From: Vicugna pacos
Lineage: Eukaryota; Chordata; Mammalia; Artiodactyla; Camelidae
Length of the DNA: 64,000 nt
Direction of reading: 5' to 3'
Assembly (NCBI RefSeq): GCF_048564905.1
Contig: NW_027328871.1
Coordinates: 3,720,001 to 3,784,000 of the forward strand
Under the pieces are notes generated by a model. That model was not told the DNA's origin. It made no database searches and saw nothing but the letters and a program-made list of their open reading frames with translations. Of the stretch, positions 38,212-51,115 are shown in pieces (the stretch's first letter is position 1; the number at the start of each line of letters is the position of its first letter). The position numbers were made by a program, and so were the translations under genes.

Positions 38212-40269
38212 ATTCTGGGTTCTGCATTCCATGTTCTAAATCCTATATTCAGTATTCTGTATTCTATATTCTATATTCTGTGTTCCGCATTCTATATTCT
38301 AAATTCTATATTCATTATTCTGTATTATAAATTCTAAATTCTGTGTTCTGCATTCCATGTTGTAAATACTGGGTTGTCTATTCTGTTTTCCATATTGTAT
38401 AATCTGTGTTCTACATTCTATATTCTGTATTCTATATTCTGCATTCCGTATTCCATATTCTATATTCTGTGTTTTACATTCTATATTCTAAATTCTATAT
38501 TCTGTATTCCGTATTCTGTATTCTGAACTCTGTGTTCTACATTCTATATTCTAAATTCTATATTCAGTGGTCTGTATTCTATATTCTAAATTCTGTGTTC
38601 TGCATTACATGCTCTAAATTTTGGCTTCTATATTCTCTATTCTATACTCTATATGCTGTGTTCTACATTCTATACTCTGAAATGTATTTTGATGTTTCTG
38701 TATTCTATATTCTAAATTCTGTGTCCTGCATTCCATTTTCTAAATTCTGGTTTCTATATTCTCTATTCTATTTTCTGAGTTGTATATTCTATATTCTAAA
38801 TTCTATATTCAGTATTCTGAATTCTATATTCTAAATTTTGTGTTCTACATCCGTGTTCTAAATTCTAGGTTCCATATTCTCTATTCTATATTCTATACAT
38901 TGTGTTCTTCATTCCATATTCTACATACCATATTCTGCATTCCGTATTCTATATTCTATATTCTGTGTTCTACATTCTATATTCTAAAAACTATATTCAG
39001 TCTTCTGTATTGTATATTCTAAATTCTTTTTTCTGCACTCCATTTCTTAATTCTGGGTTCTATATTCTCTATTCATTTCTATATTTTTTATTTACATTCT
39101 ATATTGTGCGTTCTATATTCTGCATTCCGTGTTTTATATTCTATATTATGTTTTCAACATTCTATATTCTAAATGCTATATTCAGTATTCTGAATTCTAT
39201 ATTCTAAATTCTGTGTTCTGCATTCCATGTTCTAAATTCTGGGTTCTATATTTTCTATACTATATTCTATATTCTGTGTTCTATATTCTATATTCTAAAT
39301 TCTATATTCATTATTCTGTTTTCTATATTCTTAATTCTGTGTTCTACATTCTATATTCTAAATTCTATATTCAGTATTCTGTATTCTATATTCTTAATTC
39401 TCTATACTTCATTCCATGTTCTAATTTCTGGGTCCTCTACTCTCTATTATATATTCTATATTTGTGTTCTTCATTCTATATTCTACATAGTATATTCTGC
39501 ATTCCGTATCCTATATTCTATATTCTATGTTCTACATTCTAAATTCTAAAACCTATATTCAGTTTTCTGTATTCTATAGTATACATTCTCTGTTCTGCAT
39601 TCCATTTCTAAATTGTGGTTTCTATATTCTCTATTCTGTATTATATATATCTGGGTCATTCATTCTATATTCTTCGTCCTATATTCTGCCATCCGTATTT
39701 TATATTCTATATTGTTTGCTCTATATTCTATATTATAAATTCTATATTCAGTATTTTGTATTCTATATTCTTATTTGTGTGTTCTGCATTCCATGTACTA
39801 AATTCTGGGTTCTCTATTCTCTATTACCTATTCTATATTCTGTGTTTACATTCTATATTCTAAATTCTATATTCAGTATTCTGTATTGTATATTCTAAAT
39901 TCTGTGTTCTGCTTTCCTTTTTATAAATTCTATATTCAGTACTGTGCTTTCTATATTCTTAATTCTGTGTTCTGCATTCTATTTTCTAAATTCTATATTC
40001 ATTATTCTGTATATTATATTCTAAAATCTGTGTTCTGCATTCCATGGTCTAAATTCTGGGTTCTGTATTGTTTTCCATATTCTATATACTGTGTTCTTCA
40101 TTCTATATTCTGTATTGTATATTATTTATGCCGTATTATATATTCTGTGTTCTTCATTCTATATTCTGTATTCTATATTCTGCATTCCGTATTCTATATT
40201 CTATATTCTGTGTTCTACATTTTATAGTCTAAATTCTATATTCAGTACTCTGTATTGTATATTCCAAAT

Positions 40270-40500
40270 TCTGTGTTCTGCATTCCATGTTGTAAATACT
40301 GGGTTGTCTATTCTGTTTTCCATATTGTATAATCTGTGTTCTACATTCTTTATTCTGTATTCTATATTCTGCATTCCCTATTCCATATTCTATATTCTGT
40401 GTTTTACATTCTATATTCTAAATTCTATATTCTGTATTCCGTTTTTGGTATTCTGAACTCTGTGTTCTACATTCTATATTCTAAATTGTATATTCAGTAT
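40270..40500 (+). repeat. Re-entered block at the D-unit junction (M9)
   Basis: After running collinearly to about 40268, the sequence returns to a stretch equivalent to 38344-38560 (the landmark TTGTAAATACTGGG recurs at about 40291) and then jumps forward to an A/B-type tail. It is a scar of at least two non-collinear exchanges. Confidence 0.85.
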
Positions 40501-40860
40501 TCTGTATTCTATATTCTTAATTCTCTGTTCTTCATTCCATGTTCTAAGTTCTGGGTCCTATACTCTCTATTATATATTCTATATTTGTGTTCTTCATTCT
40601 ATATTCTACATAGTATATTCTGCATTCCGTATCCTATATTCTATATTCTATGTTCTACATTCTAAATTCTAAAATCTATATTCAGTATTCTGTATTCTAT
40701 AGTATAAATTCTCTGTTCTGCATTCCATTTCTAAATTGTGGTTTCTATATTCTCTATTCTATATTATATATTTGGGTCGTTCATTCTGTATTCTACGTCC
40801 TATATTCTGCCATCCGTATTTTATATTCTATATTGTTTGTTCTATATTCTATATTCTAAA

Positions 40861-41844
40861 TTCTATATTCAGTATTTTATATTCTTTATTCTAATTTGTG
40901 TGTTCTGCATTCCACGTACTAAATTCTTGGTTCTCTATTCTCTATTCTCTATTCTATATTCTGTGTTTACATTCTATATTCTAAATTCTATATTCAGTAT
41001 TCTGTATTCTATATTCTAAATTCTGTGTTCTGCTTTCCTTTTTATAAATTCTCTATTCAGTACTGTGCTTTCTATATTCTAAATTCTGTGTTCTGCATTC
41101 TATTTTCTAAATTCTATATTCATTATTCTGTATATTATATTCTAAAATGTGTTCTGCATTCCATGTTCTAAATTCTGGGTTCTGTATTGTTTTCCATATT
41201 CTATATACTGTGTTCTTCATTGTATATTCTGTATTGTATATTATTTATGCCGTATTATATATTCTGTGTTCTTCGTTCTATATTCTGTATTCTATATTCT
41301 GCATTCCGTATTCTATATTCTATATTCTGTGTTCTACATTTTATACTCTAAATTCTATATTCAGTATTTTATATTCTTTATTCTAATTTGTGTGTTCTGC
41401 ATTCCACGTACTAAATTCTTGGTTCTCTATTCTCTATTCTCTATTCTATATTCTGTGTTTACATTCTATATTCTAAATTCTATATTCAGTATTCTGTATT
41501 CTATATTCTAAATTCTGTGTTCTGCTTTCCTTTTTATAAATTCTCTATTCAGTACTGTGCTTTCTATATTCTAAATTCTGTGTTCTGCATTCTATTTTCT
41601 AAATTCTATATTCATTATTCTGTATATTATATTCTAAAATGTGTTCTGCATTCCATGTTCTAAATTCTGGGTTCTGTATTGTTTTCCATATTCTATATAC
41701 TGTGTTCTTCATTGTATATTCTGTATTGTATATTATTTATGCCGTATTATATATTCTGTGTTCTTCGTTCTATATTCTGTATTCTATATTCTGCATTCCG
41801 TATTCTATATTCTATATTCTGTGTTCTACATTTTATACTCTAAA
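40861..41844 (+). repeat. 492-bp tandem duplication unique to M9
   Basis: The block at about 40861-41352 is repeated at 41353-41844. By eye the copies are identical, including unusual words such as CTTCGTTC (near 41272 and 41764) and ATTTATGCCG. 492 bp is 70 heptamers plus 2 bp and is not a multiple of 63. Both ends lie in TTCTATATTCAGTATT words, so the exchange was probably guided by short local homology rather than by whole-monomer register. M11 and M12 are otherwise alike and lack it, so it is a recent event. Confidence 0.9.
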
Positions 41845-44829
41845 TTCTATATTCAGTATTCTGTATTGTATATTCCAAATTCTGTGTTCTATATTGTATG
41901 TTCTAAACTTTGGGTTCTGTATTCTGTATTCCATATTCTATATTTTGTGTTCTATAGTCTATATTTGGTATTCAATATTCTGCATTCCGTATTCTATATT
42001 CTATATCCTGTGTTCTAAATTCTATATTCAGTATTCTGTGTTTTATTTTCTAACTTCTGTGTTCTGAATTCCATGTTCTAAATTCTGGGTTTTATATTCA
42101 CTATTGTATATACTACATTCTGTGTGCTACATTCTATATTATAAATTCTATATTCAGTATTCTGTATTCTATATTCTAAGTTCTGTGTTTACATTCTATA
42201 TTCTAAATTGCATATTCAGTATGCTGTATTCTATATTCTAAATTCTGAGTTCTGCTTTCCATGCTCCAAAATCTGGCTTCAATATTTTCCTTGCTATTTT
42301 TTTTTCTGTTTTCTACATTATATATTCTAAATTATTTATTCAGTATTATGTATTTTATATTCTATATTCTATATCCTACATAGAATTTTTTAATTTTTTA
42401 TAAAATATTCCGTATATTATGTTCTAAATTCTGTGTTCTGCAATCCATGTTTTAAATTCTGGGTTCTGTATTTTGTTTTACATATTTTATATTTTGTGTT
42501 GTACATTCTATATTCTGTATTCAATATTCTGCATTCTGTATTCTAAATTGTATTTCTGTGTTCTACATTCTAAATTCTGTGTTCTGCATTCCATGTTCTA
42601 AATTCAATATTCAGTATTCTGTATTGTATATTCTAAATTCTGTGCTCTGCATTCTATGTTCTAAATTCTATATTCAGTATTCTGTATTCTATATTCTATA
42701 TTCTGTGTTCTGCATTCCATGTTCTAAATTCTGGGTTCTGTATTCTCTTTTCCATATTCTATATACTGTTTTCTACATTCTATATTCTGTATTCTATATT
42801 CTGCATTCCGTATTCTTTAATCTATATTCTGTGTTCTACATTCTGTACTCTAATTTCTATATTCACTATTCTCTATTCTATATTCAAAATTCTGTGTTCT
42901 ACATTGTATATTGTAAATTCTTTATTCTATATTCAAAATTCTGTGTTCTTCAGTCCGTGTTCTAAATTCTGTTTTCTATATTCTCTATCCTATATTGTGT
43001 GTACTTCATTCTATATTCTACATTCTATATTCTAAATTCTATATTGTATATTCCAAATCTGTGTTCTGGATTTCATATTCTAAATTCTGGGTTATGTATT
43101 CTGTATTCCATATTTTATATTTTGTTTTCTATATTCTTTATTTGGTATTCTATATTCTGCATTCCGTATTCTATATTCTATATCCTGTGTTCTAAATCCT
43201 ATATTCAGTATTCTGTATTTTATTTTCTGAATTCTGTGTTCTGCATCTCCATGTTCTAAATTCTGTGTTCTCTATTCTTTTTTCCATATTCTAGATTCAG
43301 TGTTCTATATTCTATATTCTGTATTCTGTATTCTGCATTCCGTATTCTACAAAGTATATTCTGTGTTCCAAATTTTATTTTTCAAATTCTATATGTAGTA
43401 TTCTGTATTGTATATTCTATATGCTGTTTTCTAAATTCTGTATTCTAAATTCTATATTCTTTATTCTAAATTCTGTGTTCTGCATACCGTGTTCAAAATT
43501 CTGTGTTCTATATTCTCTATTCTGTATTCTATAATTTGTGTTCTTCATTCTATATTCTATATCCTATATTCTGCATTCAGTTGTCTATATTGTATATTCT
43601 GTGTTCTACATTCTATATTCTAAATTCTATATTCAGTATTCTGTTTTATATATTCTAAATTCTGTGTTCTGTATTCTATGTTCTAAATTCTGGCTTCTAT
43701 ATTCTCCAGTCTATATTCTATATTTTGTGAACTCCATTCTTATTTCTACATTCTTTATTCTGCATTCCATATTCTATATTATATATTCTGTGTTCTACAT
43801 TCTATATTCTAAATTCTATATTCCTTATTCCGAAGTATATATTCTATATTCTATATTCTGCACTGTATATTCTAAATTCTATATTCAGTAATCTGTATTC
43901 TAAATACGAAATTCTGTGTTCTGCATTTCATGTTCTGAATTCTGTGTTCTATATTCTCTTTTCTATATTCTATAATCTGGGTCCTTCATTCAATATTATA
44001 AATTCTATATTCAGTATTCTCTATTCTATATTCTAAATTCTGTGTTCTGCATACCATGTTCGTATTTCGGGATTCTGTATTCTGATTCCATATTTTACAT
44101 TCTGTGTTCTAAATTCTATATTCTGTATAATATATTCTGCATTATGTATTCAATATTGTATATTTTGAGTTCTACATTCTATATTCTAAATTCTATAATC
44201 TATATTCTAAATTCTGTGTTCTTTATTCCGTGTTCTTAATTCTGGGTTCTATAATCTCTTTTATATATTCTGTATTCTGTGTTTGACATTCCATATTCTA
44301 AATTCTATATTTAGTATTCTCAATTCTATATTCAAAATTCTGTGTTCTACATGCTATATTCTAAATTCTATATTCTATATTCAAAATTCTGTATTCTTCA
44401 TTCCGTGTTCTAAATTCTGGGTTCTATATTCTCTATTCTATATTCTATATTCTGTGTTCTTCATTCTATATTCTACATTCTATATTCTGCATTCCGTATT
44501 CTATATTCTATATACTGTGTTCTACATTCTATATTCAAAATTCTATTTTCATTATCCTGTATTCTATATTCTAAATTCTGTGCTTTGAATTCCATGTTCT
44601 AAATTCTGGGTTGTATATTCTCTATTATTTATTCTATATTTTTTGTTCTTCATTCTATATTGTACGTTCTATATTCTGCATTCCGTGTTATATATTCTAT
44701 ATTATGTTTTCTACATTCTATATTCTAAATTCTATATTCAGTATTCTGTATTCTATAATCTAAATTCTGTGTTCTGATTCAATTTTTAAATTCTGGGTTC
44801 TAAATTCTCTTTTATATATTCTATATTTT

Positions 44830-45207
44830 GTGTTCTATATTCTATATTCTGTATTCTATATTCTGCATTCCGTATTCTATACTCTATATTCTGTGTTCTT
44901 CATTCTATTATCCAAATTCTATATTCAGTATTCTGTATTCTATATTCTTAATTCTGTGTTCTGCATTCTATGTTCTAAATTCTGGGTTCTGTATTCTCTT
45001 TTCCATATTCTATATTCTGTGTTCTATATTGTATATTCTGTATTCTATATTCTGCATTCCGTATTCTATACTCTATATTCTGTGTTCTTCATTCTATTAT
45101 CCAAATTCTTTATTCAGTATTCTGTATTCTATATTCTTAATTCTGTGTTCTGCATTCCATGTTCTAAATTCTGTGTTCTATATTGTCTTTTCTATATTCT
45201 ATATTCT
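44830..45207 (+). repeat. Late 189-bp block, two tandem copies (M9)
   Basis: Copies start at 44830 and 45019. Neither has the CATTCAGTA mark of M2 and M5 or the GTATTATATATTC mark of M8. The second has private TATTGTATATTC and AAATTCTTTATTC changes. Confidence 0.9.
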
Positions 45208-45299
45208 GTGTTCTACATTCAATATTCTAAATTCTATATTCAGTATTCTGTATTGTATATTCTAAATTCTGTGTTCTGCATACCATGTTCAAATTTCGG

Positions 45300-48200
45300 G
45301 GTTCTGTATTCTGTTTCCATATTTTATATTCTGTGTTCTAATTTCTATATTCTGTATAATATATTCTGCATTATGTATTCTATATTCTATATTTTGTGTT
45401 CTACATTCTATATTCTAAATTTTATATTCAGTATTCTTTATTCTATTTTCTAAATTCTGGGTTCTGCATTCCATGTTCTAAATCCTATATTCAGTATTCT
45501 GTATTCTATATTCTAAATTCTGTGTTCCGCATTCTATATTCTAAATTCTATATTCAGTTTTCTGTACTATAAATTCCAAATTCTGTGCTCTGCATTCCAT
45601 GTTGTAAATACTGGGTTGTCTATTCTGTTTTCCATATTGTATAATCTGTGTTCTACATTCTATATTCTGTATTCTATATTCTGCATTCCGTATTCCATAT
45701 TCTATATTCTGTGTTTTACTTTCTATATTCAAAATTCTATACCCTGTATTCCGTATTCTGTATTCTGAACTCTGTGTTCTACATTCTATATTCTAAATTC
45801 TATATTCAGTGGTCTGTATTCTATATTCTAAATTCTGTGTTCTGCATTACATGCTCTAAATTTTGGCTTCTATATTCTCTATTCTATATTCTATATGCTG
45901 TGTTCTACATTCTATACTCTGAATTGTATATTGATGTTTCTGTATTCTATATTCTAAATTCTGTGTCCTGCATTCCATTTTCTAAATTCTGGTTTCTATA
46001 TTCTCTATTCTATTTTCTGAGTTGTATATTCTATATTCTAAATTTTATATTCAGTGTTCTGAATTCTATATTCTAAATTTTGTGTTCTACATCCGTGTTC
46101 TAAATTCTGGGTTCTATATTCTCTATTCTATATCCTATACATTGTGTTCTTCATTCCATATTCTACATACCATATTCTGCATTCCGTATTCTATATTCTA
46201 TATTCTGTGTTCTACATTCTATATTCTAAGAACTATATTCAGTCTTCTGTATTGTATATTCTAAATTCTTTGTTCTGCACTCCATTTCTTAATTCTGGGT
46301 TCTATATTCTCTATTCATTTCTATATTTTTTGTTTACATTCTATATTGTACGTACTATATTCTGCATTCCGTGTTTTATATTCTATATTATGTTTTCAAC
46401 ATTCTATATTCTAAATGCTATATTCAGTATTCTGAATTCTATATTCTAAATTCTGTGTTCTTCATTCCATGTTCTAAATTCTGGGTTCTATATTTTCTAT
46501 ACTATATTCTATATTCTGTGTTCTATATTCTATATTCTAAACTCTATATTCATTATTCTGTATTCTATATTCTTAATTCTGTGTTCTACATTCTATATTC
46601 TAAATTCTATATTCAGTATTCTGTATTCTATATTCTTAATTCTCTGTTCTTCATTCCATGTTCTAAGTTCTGGGTCCTATACTCTCTATTATATATTCTA
46701 TATTTGTGTTCTTCATTCTATATTCTACATAGTATATTCTGCATTCCGTATCCTATATTCTATATTCTATGTTCTACATTCTAAATTCTAAAATCTATAT
46801 TCAGTATTCTGTATTCTATAGTATAAATTCTCTGTTCTGCATTCCATTTCTAAATTGTGGTTTCTATATTCTCTATTCTATATTATATATTTGGGTCGTT
46901 CATTCTGTATTCTACGTCCTATATTCTGCCATCCGTATTTTATATTCTATATTGTTTGTTCTATATTCTATATTCTAAATTCTATATTCAGTATTTTATA
47001 TTCTTTATTCTAATTTGTGTGTTCTGCATTCCACGTACTAAATTCTTGGTTCTCTATTCTCTATTCTCTATTCTATATTCTGTGTTTACATTCTATATTC
47101 TAAATTCTATATTCAGTATTCTGTATTCTATATTCTAAATTCTGTGTTCTGCTTTCCTTTTTATAAATTCTCTATTCAGTACTGTGCTTTCTATATTCTA
47201 AATTCTGTGTTCTGCATTCTATTTTCTAAATTCTATATTCATTATTCTGTATATTATATTCTAAAATGTGTTCTGCATTCCATGTTCTAAATTCTGGGTT
47301 CTGTATTGTTTTCCATATTCTATATACTGTGTTCTTCATTGTATATTCTGTATTGTATATTATTTATGCCGTATTATATATTCTGTGTTCTTCATTCTAT
47401 ATTCTGTATTCTATATTTTGCATTCCGTATTCTATATTCTATATTCTGTGTTCTACATTTTATACTCTAAATTCTATATTCAGTACTCTGTATTGTATAT
47501 TCCAAATTCTGTGTTCTACATTGTATGTTCTAAACTTTGGGTTCTGTATTCTGTATTCCATATTCTATATTTTGTGTTCTATAGTCTATATTTGGTATTC
47601 AATATTCTGCATTCCGTATTCTATATTTTATATCCTGTGTTCTAAATTCTATATTCAGTATTCTGTGTTTTATTTTCTAACTTCTGTGTTCTGAATTCCA
47701 TGTTCTAAATTCTGGGTTTTATATTCACTATTGTATATACTACATTCTGTGTGCTTCATTCTATATTATAAATTCTATATTCAGTATTCTGTATTCTATA
47801 TTCTAAGTTCTGTGTTTACATTCTATATTCTAAATTGCATATTCAGTATGCTGTATTCTATATTCTAAATTCTGAGTTCTGCTTTCCATGTTCCAAAATC
47901 TGGCTTCAATATTTTCCTTGCTATTTTTTTTTCTGTTCTCTACATTATATATTCTAAATTATTTATTCAGTATTATGTATTTTATATTCTATATTCTATA
48001 TCCTACATAGAATTTTTTAATTTTTTATAAAATATTCCGTATATTATGTTCTAAATTCTGTGTTCTGCAATCCATGTTTTAAATTCTGGGTTCTGTATTT
48101 TGTTTTACATATTTTATATTTTGTGTTGTACATTCTATATTCTGTATTCAATATTCTGCATTCTGTATTCTAAATTGTATTTCTGTGTTCTACATTCTAA

Positions 48201-51115
48201 ATTCTGTGTTCTGCATTCCATGTTCTAAATTCAATATTCAGTATTCTGTATTGTATATTCTAAATTCTGTGCTCTGCATTCTATGTTCTAAATTCTATAT
48301 TCAGTATTCTGTATTCTATATTCTATATTCTGTGTTCTGCATTCCATGTTCTAAATTCTGGGTTCTGTATTCTCTTTTCCATATTCTATATTCTGTTTTC
48401 TACATTCTATATTCTGTATTCAATATTCTGCATTCCGTATTCTTTAATCTATATTCTGTGTTCTACATTCTGTACTCTAATTTCTATATTCAGTATTCTC
48501 TATTCTATATTCAAAATTCTGTGTTCTACATTGTATATTGTAAATTCTATATTCTATATTCAAAATTCTGTGTTCTTCATTCCGTGTTCTAAATTCTGTT
48601 TTCTATATTCTCTATCCTATATTGTGTGTACTTCATTCTATATTCTACATTCTATATTCTAAATTCTATATTGTATATTCCAAATCTGTGTTCTGGATTT
48701 CATATTCTAAATTCTGGGTTATGTATTCTGTATTCCATATTTTATATTTTGTTTTCTATATTCTTTATTTGGTATTCTATATTCTGCGTTCCGTATTCTA
48801 TATTCTATATCCTGTGTTCTAAATCCTATATTCAGTATTCTGTATTTTATTTTCTAAATTCTGTGTTCTGCATCTCCATGTTCTAAATTCTGTGTTCTCT
48901 ATTCTTTTTTCCATATTCTAGATTCAGTGTTCTATATTCTATATTCTGTATTCTGTATTCTGCATTCCGTATTCTACAAAGTATATTCTGTGTTCTAAAT
49001 TTTATTTTTCAAATTCTATATGTAGTATTCTGTATTGTATATTCTATATGCTGTTTTCTAAATTCTGTATTCTAAATTCTATATTCTTTATTCTAAATTC
49101 TGTGTTCTGCATACCGTGTTCAAAATCCTGTGTTCTATATTCTCTATTCTGAATTCTATAATTTGTCTTCTTCATTCTATATTCTATATCCTATATTCTG
49201 CATTCAGTTGTCTATATTGTATATTCTGTGTTCTACATTCTATATTCTAAATTCTATATTCACTATTCTGTTTTATATATTCTAAATTCTGTGTTCTGTA
49301 TTCTATGTTCTAAATTCTGGCTTCTATATTCTCCAGTCTATATTCTATATTTTGTGAAATCCATTCTTATTTCTACATTCTTTATTCTGCATTCCATATT
49401 CTATATTATATATTCTGTGTTCTACATTCTATATTCTAAATTCTATATTCCTTATTCCGAAGTATATATTCTATATTCTATATTCTGCACTGTATATTCT
49501 AAATTCTATATTCAGTAATCTGTATTCTAAATACGAAATTCTGTGTTCTGCATTTCATGCTCTGAATTCTGTGTTCTATATTCTCTTTTCTATATTCTAT
49601 AATCTGGGTCCTTCTTTCAATATTCTAAATTCTATATTCAGTATTCTCTATTCTATATTCTAAATTCTGTGTTCTGCATACCATGTTCGTATTTCGGGAT
49701 TCTGTATTCTGATTCCATATTTTACATTCTGTGTTCTAAATTCTATATTCTGTATAATATATTCTGCATTATGTATTCAATATTGTATATATTGTGTTCT
49801 ACATTCTATATTCTAAATTCTATAATCTATATTCTAAATTCTGTGTTCTTTATTCCGTGTTCTTAATTCTGGGTTCTATAATCTCTTTTATATATTCTGT
49901 ATTCTGTGTTTGACATTCCATATTCTAAATTCTATATTTAGTATTCTCAATTCTATATTCAAAATTCTGTGTTCTACATGCTATATTCTAAATTCTATAT
50001 TCTATATTCAAAATTCTGTATTCTTCATTCCGTGTTCTAAATTCTGGGTTCTATATTCTCTATTCTATATTCTATATTCTGTGTTCTTCATTCTATATTC
50101 TACATTCTATATTCTGCATTCCGTATTCTATATTCTATATACTGTGTTCTACATTCTATATTCAAAATTCTATTTTCATTATCCTGTATTCCATATTCGA
50201 AATTCTGTGCTTTGAATTCCATGTTCTAAATTCTGGGTTCTATATTCTCTATTATATATTCTATATTTTTTGTTCTTCATTCTATATTGTACGTTCTATA
50301 TTCTGCATTCCGTGTTATATATTCAATATTATGTTTTCTACATTCTATATTCTAAATTCTATATTCAGTATTCTGTATTCTATAATCTAAATTCTGTGTT
50401 CTGATTCAATTTTTAAATTCTGGGTTCTAAATTCTCTTTTATATATTCTATAATTTGTGTTCTATATTCTATATTCTGTATTCTATATTCTGCATTCCGT
50501 ATTCTATACTCTATATTCTGTGTTCTTCATTCTATTATCCAAATTCTATATTCAGTATTCTGTATTATATATTCTTAATTCTGTGTTCTGCATTCTATGT
50601 TCTAAATTCTGGGTTCTGTATTCTCTTTTCCATATTCTATATTCTGTGTTCTATATTCTATATTCTGTATTCTATATTCTGCATTCCATATTCTATACTC
50701 TATATTCTGTGTTCTTCATTCTATTATCCAAATTCTATATTCAGTATTCTGTATTATATATTCTTAATTCTGTGTTCTGCATTCTATGTTCTAAATTCTG
50801 GGTTCTGTATTCTCTTTTCCATATTCTATATTCTGTGTTCTATATTCTATATTCTGTATTCTATATTCTGCATTCCGTATTCTATACTCTATATTCTGTG
50901 TTCTTCATTCTATTATCCAAATTCTATATTCAGTATTCTGTATTCTATATTCTTAATTCTGTGTTCTGCATTCCATGTTCTAAATTCTGTGTTCTATATT
51001 GTCTTTTCTATATTCTATATTCTGTGTTCTACATTCAATATTCTAAATTCTATATTCAGTATTCCTTATTGTATATTCTAAATTCTGTGTTCTGCATACC
51101 ATGTTCAAATTTCGG
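45300..51115 (+). repeat. Macro-unit M10, B-like mosaic with three late blocks (5816 bp)
   Basis: It has the same length as M8 but mixed markers. The first several hundred bases look C-like (GTGTTCTAATTTC near 45331). The stretch around 46.0-46.6 kb shares variants with M4. A TTTTGCATTCC variant near 47415 is shared with M2 and M5. A CTTCTTTC variant near 49612 is shared with M8. The A/T island is at 48010-48038 (T variant), the B-specific block at about 48067-49199, the CG-rich motif at 49686-49699 and the three late blocks at 50457-51023. A cluster of private changes lies at about 45555-45750. The mosaic suggests gene conversion or several crossovers. Confidence 0.87.
50457..51023 (+). repeat. 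Late 189-bp block, three tandem copies (M10)
   Basis: Copies start at 50457, 50646 and 50835 and carry the same internal marks as M8 (middle copy CATTCCATA). The triplet was therefore copied as a unit between macro-units. Confidence 0.92.

Larger units (their letters stand above)
38058..45299 (+). repeat. Macro-unit M9, type D chimera with 492-bp duplication (7242 bp)
   Basis: The head, to about 40268, carries C-type markers (GTGCGTTCT near 39107, TATATATCTGGGTCA near 39645) but retains the 728 bp that C units lack. The unit then re-enters a block equivalent to its own positions 38344-38560 (about 40270-40500) and jumps to an A/B-type tail from about 40500. The tail includes the B-specific block (about 42440-43572), the T-variant A/T island (42383-42411) and the CG-rich motif (44059-44072). 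A 492-bp tandem duplication (40861-41844) is unique to this copy. The late 189-bp block is present twice (44830-45207). Length bookkeeping agrees: 7242 minus 492 plus 189 equals the 6939 bp of M11. Confidence 0.88.

Noticed and set aside
45541-45732. 63-codon open frame on the - strand with NIEYRIQ-type repeats
   Set aside because: It appears only in M10, where private base changes happen to remove stops. The equivalent region of other macro-units is closed, so there is no sign of a maintained protein.
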